64,000 nt of DNA from Drosophila pseudoobscura (taxonomy: Eukaryota; Arthropoda; Insecta; Diptera; Drosophilidae). Both the position numbers and the translations under genes were made by a program. The notes under the pieces were generated by a model. That model was not told the DNA's origin, ran no database searches, and was given only the letters and a program-made list of their open reading frames with translations. The stretch lies in NCBI RefSeq assembly GCF_009870125.1, contig NC_046683.1, positions 38,393,869 through 38,457,868 of the forward strand, given 5' to 3'. How positions within the stretch are numbered: position 1 is the stretch's first letter; each line of letters opens with the position of its first letter. This document shows, piece by piece, positions 58,967 through 64,000 of the stretch.

Positions 58967-61900
58967 TTAGTTAGTGTTAATGTTAAATATAATCACATTC
59001 CCTTGGCTTCCTGTGTTGTATACCCGAAGATGGTGCTTGTTCTCGCCATCTTTTCCAGACACATAATCCACGATTGTATTGTTCGGTGCATTTCCGGATG
59101 ACAGTGATACCTCCGGTGCCGTCGAATTAGACACCTGTGTAGATTCTTGGCCCTCTTTCACAGCCACCGCGTTCACCCTAAAGAATGATAGCGATTCCGA
59201 TGTACTGTCGTCACTTCTACTCTTATAGGTAGTCTTCGGACTGGTTGGATAAGATGGGCGAGACTGGTTCTTAGGAGTAGCGGCAGTAGGGCTGGGCTCT
59301 GAAGATGTTTCTTCCTCTGTGGATGCCGTTACTCCGGCTGTAGAGCTGGTGTTGGGGGTGGTTTCCCCCTCTGCAACATCATCTTTAGTGTTAGCCACAG
59401 CATTTAAGCTTAGGGATCGTAATAAAGGCTTGACAGTTGTAGCCGCCTCTTCTGTGGGAGCAATAGCAGTCGGGCTATAGGAGGCATATGCAGAAGAGTC
59501 TGAATAGGAAAGATAAGATGGTGACGCCTGATAGGAGGGATAGGTCTCATAGCTTGAAGGTGCAACTGTAAAGCTTGCTTCCGTTGGAGAATCGAGGGTA
59601 GTTTCCTCTCCTGAAACATCCCCTTTAGTCTCAGCCACAGCATTTAAGCTTAGGGATTTTAATAAAGGCTTAACAGTAGTAGACGCCTCTTCTGTGGTAG
59701 AAATAGCAGTCGGGCTATAGGGGGCATATGCAGAAGAGTCTGAATAGGAAATATAAGATGGTGACGCCTGATAGGAGGGATAGGTCTCATAGCTTGAAGG
59801 TGCAACTGTAGAGCTTGCTTCCGTTGAAGAATCGAGGGTAGTTTCCTCTTCTGAAACATCCCCTTTAGTCTCAGCCACAGCATTTAAGCTTAGGGATTTT
59901 AGTAAAGGCTTAACTGTAGTAGACGCCTCTTCTGTGGTAGAAATAGCAGCCGGGCTATAGGGGGCATATGCAGAAGAGTCTGAATAGGAAATATAAGATG
60001 GTGACGCCTGATAGGAGGGATAGGTCTCATAGCTTGAAGGTGCAACTGTAGAGCTTGCTTCCGTTGAAGAATCGAGGGTAGTTTCCTCTTCTGAAACATC
60101 CCCTTTAGTCTCAGCCACAGCATTTAAGCTTAGGGATTTTAATAAAGGCTTAACTGTAGTAGACGCCTCTTCTGTGGTAGAAATAGCAGTCGGGCTATAG
60201 GGGGCATATGCAGAAGAGTCTGAATAGGAAATATAAGATGGTGACGCCTGATAGGAGGGATAGGTCTCATAGCTTGAAGGTGCAACTGTAGAGCTTGCTT
60301 CCGTTGAAGGATCGAGGGTAGTTTCCTCTTCTGAAACATCCCCTTTAGTCTCAGCCACAGCATTTAAGCTTAGGGATTTTAATAAAGGCTTAACAGTAGT
60401 AGAGGCCTCTTCTGTGGTAGCAATGGCCGTCGGGCTATACGAGGCAGATGCAGAATAGTCTGAATAGGACGGATAGGATGGTGTGCCCGGAAAGGACGGA
60501 TACATCTCATAGCTGGAAGGAGCGACTGTTGAGCTTGCTTCCGTTGAAGAATCGACTCCAGAACTTTGTTTAGGAGAGGTTTCATCGCTTATTATTTCGG
60601 CAACGGCATTTATCCGTATGGATTGTGCCGAAGGTCGGGCAGTTGTTGTAGCATGTTCTGGCGGAGCAGTCGTGTTGTATACTGGATAAGATGGGGAAGA
60701 TGCTGTAGAACTGGGCTCTGTAGAAGCTTCATCTTCTATAGAAACGGCATTGATATTTATCGATCTTTCCAGGGGCTTGTCAGTGGTTGAGTCTTTTTCT
60801 GGTGTAGAAGTCGGACTATAATATGGATACGTGGTCTCCGGCGATGTTTCTGTAGTACTCTTAATAGTTAGCCCAACTGCGTTAATGCTAATCGATCTAT
60901 TCAGAGGGTTCGCAAACGTTGAGGTCACTTCTGTAGAAGGAATAGGAGTTGAGCCGTAAGTTGATTTAGGCTTATTTTTCGTTGGGAAAGTCGTCGAGTT
61001 GGGTTCTGGAGAAGTCTCATTATCTATGACCACGGCATTTACGGTTAAAACTTTCGTAGATCTCTGTGAGGCGACCGTAAATCCGGTTGTTTCAATGGAC
61101 TCGGTCGTCTCAGTGTTTGTTTGAGGTTCCTGGGTAGTAGTCTCTGGCTCGTGAGTAGTCGTCGAATATGCCTTTGGGGACGTCTGCTTCGTTTGATACT
61201 CTGTGGGCAGGTTGTCCAATGAAATCTCATATGGTTCGTACGCTACCACCTTGTACGGCGGTGGCGGGGAGACAAGGAACGTTTGTGGCCTTCGCAATGG
61301 CTGTGATCGATAGGATCCGTAAGGTCCATACGAGGGCTGAATGGCGTGCATCTCGTAGGGATTATAGCTACGAGCGCGGGGCGAGTAGAGAGGTGGCAGT
61401 CTGCTGTCACAGGTGCCGTCATGCAGGATCTTCCACTCTGGAGGTAAGGCAAATGTATTGAAATTAAACTTATTCCTCCCACCGTCAGATATCAGTACTT
61501 ACGATGATCTGTGCGGCAGGTGACCAGCAGCAGCTCGCAGTAGTTCCTAAAGGTGCGTCTGGAGGATCGAAATGTCGCACAGATGGGACGGAATTCCTCA
61601 TTGCAAGCGTCCGGACATTCCTCCATTTTATCGCACCTGTCCTCGTAGATAATCTTCCATTCTGGAGGAGTAAATCCATGTGAGAACTGGGGTCGGATCA
61701 AATGCAAAGCAACACCTACCTACGCCCGTCTGGCGGCTGAAGCGATCCACCTCGCAGGGGCTAGGGAATGTCGCTGGCTGGGCGCCCGAGGCCACGGCAC
61801 AGACCACACTCTCCTCTCCGGTGGGTGGACACGGCGATATGTCGTAGCGCGGCGGGGCAAAGTAATAGGGGGCCGCGTAGTAAGGCGCCGCGTAGTCATA

Positions 61901-61981
61901 GGGGACCGAGTAGTCCCATCCACCGACAATGGAGGCGAGCAGGCACAGACCAAGACCGAATAGACACAAAGTTGTTGTCAT
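58967..61981 (-). CDS. Secreted Kazal-domain protein with long repetitive mucin-like tail (963 aa, 3 exons)
   Basis: Minus-strand exons 61,981-61,720, 61,661-61,503 and 61,437-58,967. The introns are 58 and 65 bp, both phase 1, with donors GTAGGT and GTAAGT. Signal peptide MTTTLCLFGLGLCLLASIVG, then a Tyr/Pro/Ala-rich spacer. C51, C61, C76 and C97 form a four-cysteine Kazal-like module. C103, C107, C115, C129, C136 and C150 form a six-cysteine Kazal module with Glu109 at P1, so it may not inhibit trypsin-like enzymes. Each module ends just after an intron with [EQ]WKI[LI] and a final Cys. Residues from about 200 on are Ser/Thr/Pro/Tyr-rich and contain ten [ILV]NAV motifs and an 80-residue tandem repeat (about 440-840). 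The end is a short unrelated domain (KHHLRVYNTGSQGNVIIFN). Likely an extracellular, heavily O-glycosylated matrix or lumen protein (inference). Orthologue not named. Confidence 0.88.
59340..60540 (-). repeat. 240-bp coding tandem repeat (about 5 units)
   Basis: Inside exon 3 of the minus-strand Kazal gene. Units beginning near 59,581, 59,821 and 60,061 differ from each other at only 2-4 of 240 positions. The flanking units (59,341 and 60,301) are diverged over about half their length. Each unit encodes 80 residues with LLKSLSLNAVAETKGDVS and a Tyr/Ser-rich half (SYETYPSYQASPSYISYSDS). Confidence 0.92.
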
Positions 61982-62030
61982 TTTGCAAACGATTTACTGT
62001 TGACTATGCTGTGACCTCGCCCAGGCTGAG

Positions 62031-62038
62031 CTTTTATA
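62031..62038 (-). promoter_or_regulatory. TATA box of the minus-strand Kazal gene
   Basis: TATAAAAG on the minus strand, about 50 bp upstream of the ATG at 61,981. Initiator-like TCACAG and TCAACA follow at 26 and 37 bp. Confidence 0.65.
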
Positions 62039-62040
62039 CC

Positions 62041-62708
62041 AACCTCCAAACCACCCCCGGACCGCGATCGAGTGGATCGTCATTAATGGTCTCATTCCAT
62101 TGCAATGTCTACGTGTCGCTGGCTCTATTTGGCGCTATTATACAGCTATACTTGCTGTTATAATTATTATTGCGCTACATTATGCATATCAATGGCCAGA
62201 CGGTGGCTGGCTCTTCTTGCTTTCATTCTGTCTCTTTGTTGGTGATTCTTCTTGCTCATTTCATTATGAAATTACCTTTCGCCTATCAGTGCTGCGGCCC
62301 GGCCTTGAGTCATGCTAAAAATTAAACTGTCTGTGAATTGAAATTTTTCAACGCAAGCTAAATGGTAAGAAAAGATGAGCTGTGCTGAACTTTTAATATG
62401 TTTAAGCAGAGCCGAGACTTAGCAGATATCTAGGAAAGGGACGGACGAGAATTTCGGCTTCTCGTTAAATGTAACTGAAGTACGCAAATGCATTCCACAT
62501 TTTGGATTTTCAATCTCCGAAATATCACGTTAACACGATACTAACTCAGACTCATGTAGTTCTCGTATTTGTCTAACTCTCCCGCAGGGTGACAGGGCTT
62601 AGTGGAAACGTGACACACGACAAAAGAGAAGTTCACAAATGGATTATCATTATTTGTTTTCAAGTGTCGTCTATATTTATATTTCAGTTATAGAGCTTAG
62701 AGAGTATA
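62041..62708. other. Spacer between the two minus-strand genes
   Basis: About 670 bp with no gene recognised. It should hold upstream control of the gene ending at 58,967 and the 3' end of the gene ending at 62,709. Confidence 0.5.
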
Positions 62709-63965
62709 TTAACGAGTGTTATGAGTTTGGATGACCCTGGTTGATGTATGATAGAAAAGGTAGGACGGAGGCTTGGTCTTCGGGTTTGTGGTTGAGTCGC
62801 TTAAGATTGTACTGCCGACTGTTGTAGGGAATGTGCTGTCCGCACCCGCGCAACCGGCAAACTGAAATAGCACCGTCGATCCCCTCGTCACCTCCAGGGT
62901 GTAAACATCATTGCATGTGACTCCCTCCGATGCCAGGTCGGAAAGGGAAAAGCGCAGGGATCTTCCGTTCGAGCCCGTGATCTGTATGGTCACCCGATCA
63001 ACCTATTGAATAAATTACATTAAATTGTGGGTTCTTTTGTGATCAACTGTACTCCTCAGCTTACGGCAGAGTTGGACTCTGTGGATGAACTCGTCGTAGA
63101 TGCTTCGGTGGTTGTTGTTGTTGAAGGATCATTGGTGGTACTCGTCGTAGAAACTCCAGTGGATGTTTTTGTAATGGGATCATTCGTGATACTCGCCGTA
63201 GAAAAATCAGTGATTGTTGTTGAAAGATCATTAGTTGTGGTCGTCGGAGATGTTTCGGTGATTGTTGTTGTAGAGTTATCATTATTTGTGGTGGTTATTG
63301 TTGTTGCGGATTGATCATTGCTGGTACTCGTCGTAGAACTTTCGGAGGTTGTTGTTGTTGAAGGATCCTTTGTTACACTCGTCGTAGAAGCTTTAGTTGT
63401 TCTTGCCGTAGAGGGGCCAATGGTAGTACTCGTCGTAAAAACACCATTGGTTGTTGTTGAAAGATCATTAGTTGTTCCCGTCGTAGATACTTCGGTGTTT
63501 GTTGTTGTAGAGGGAAATTTGGTGGTACTCGTCGTAGAAGCTTCGGGTGTTGTTGTTGTTGAAGGATCATTAGTTATACTCGTCGTAGAAGCTTCAGTGG
63601 TTTCTGTGGAAGGATCATTAGTTACACTCGTCTTAGATGTTTCAGTGCTTGTTGTTGTACTCTTCGTAGAAGCTACTATACTTGTTATTGTAGACGGATC
63701 ATTTGTGGTCGTAGAAGCTTCGGTTTGTGTTGTTCTTAATGGATCATTGCTGGTACTCGTCGCAGATGCTTCAGTGGTTGTCAAGGGATTATAAGTTGTA
63801 CTTGTCGTTGTAGCTTCGGTGGTTGGTTCTGAGTAATAGTAGGTCACAGGTCGCTTTCTCGTGTGGGGCGCCTGATACGAATAGATTTTGCTCTCAGCGA
63901 CGGGTCTTGTGGGAGACATGGCAGTGTTAAAAAACCAGTACGGAAACGCAGGCAAAGAATATCCA
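62709..63965 (-). CDS. Thr-rich mucin-like protein, C-terminal part (partial, at least 397 aa)
   Basis: Two exons are visible on the minus strand: 63,965-63,065 (acceptor TTTTCTTTCAG) and 63,002-62,709, joined by a 62-bp phase-0 intron (GCC/GTAAGC ... CAATAG/). The start, and any signal peptide or Kazal head, lies beyond the window. After GYSLPAFPYWFFNTAMSPTR comes about 250 residues of near-pure Thr/Ser repeats of the form TEASTTSTTNDPSTTT. The last exon encodes a different domain, VDRVTIQITGSNGRSLRFSL with two cysteines (VTCND and AGCAG), then a short Ser/Thr-rich end. The Thr tracts suggest O-glycosylation, as in mucins or glue proteins. I do not recognise the final domain. It is in the same orientation as the Kazal gene 730 bp away and shares its mucin-like composition. 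Confidence 0.8.
63080..63830 (-). repeat. Degenerate 45-51 bp coding repeat (Thr-rich)
   Basis: Irregular tandem units containing GTACTCGTCGTAGAAGCTTC and GTTGTTGTTGAAGGATCATT on the plus strand, encoding TEAST and NDPST blocks on the minus strand. The units vary in length by whole codons, so the frame is kept. Confidence 0.8.
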
Positions 63966-64000
63966 CTGAAAGAAAAAGCCCTCGTGGACTCAGCAGTGTC

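Noticed and set aside
1..64000. CRISPR arrays, operons, bacterial-type origins, rRNA or tRNA genes
   Set aside because: The DNA is eukaryotic; tandem repeats found are microsatellites or coding repeats, and no tRNA A/B box pair or rRNA block was seen by eye.

Overview
This window looks like nuclear DNA of a fruit fly, most likely of the Drosophila obscura group. The main reason is a dispersed, roughly 0.5-1.1 kb repeat present in about 17 full or partial copies. It has the features of a DINE-1/SGM/mini-me type non-autonomous Helentron: it starts TTATACCCGATACTCAAAAT, carries a (GTCY)n microsatellite next to the core TATATTCTTGATCAGCATC, and ends in a hairpin followed by CCCCCTCG. This repeat type is associated with that species group. 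Small introns with GT..AG ends, fly-type TATA promoters, Kazal/mucin-like secreted genes and abundant CAG, CA and CT runs agree. The species cannot be fixed from sequence alone.

Layout. 1-7.8 kb is a pile of broken transposons: Jockey-clade LINE pieces split by another LINE, a decayed Helitron helicase, Helentron copies and a Tc1 transposase remnant. 7.8-10.5 kb is mostly unique non-coding DNA. 10.54-12.08 kb is a young, 5'-truncated R1-like LINE with a perfect 12-bp target duplication. 12.1-24.7 kb is largely single-copy non-coding DNA with microsatellites, three Helentron-type fragments and one long hairpin. 24.7-34.3 kb is a second transposon nest: Helentrons, a Tc1 transposase, and a gypsy-type gag cut by a Helentron that is itself cut by a LINE. 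34.3-48 kb is mostly unique non-coding DNA holding a pogo-like element and an uncertain small secreted ORF. 48-55.2 kb is another nest: a head-to-tail Helentron pair, a decayed Jockey-type LINE on the minus strand, and more Helentrons.

The credible host genes lie in the last 8.3 kb. A plus-strand two-exon gene (55,967-57,216) and a minus-strand three-exon gene (58,967-61,981) converge. Each encodes a secreted protein with a four-cysteine Kazal-like module, a six-cysteine Kazal module and a long Ser/Thr/Pro-rich mucin-like tail. All three introns are phase 1 and sit at the same place within a Kazal module, just before a [EQV][WM][KR]I[LI] motif. The second gene has a 240-bp tandem repeat, with three units differing at only 2-4 positions. 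A third, partial minus-strand gene (62,709-63,965, continuing past the window) encodes a Thr-rich mucin-like protein with a short two-cysteine C-terminal domain. The likely shared theme is secreted, probably O-glycosylated matrix or lumen proteins, two of them with protease-inhibitor-like heads. That role is inferred.

Exon joins, Kazal cysteine assignments and transposon families were worked out by reading the sequence, not by alignment or database search.
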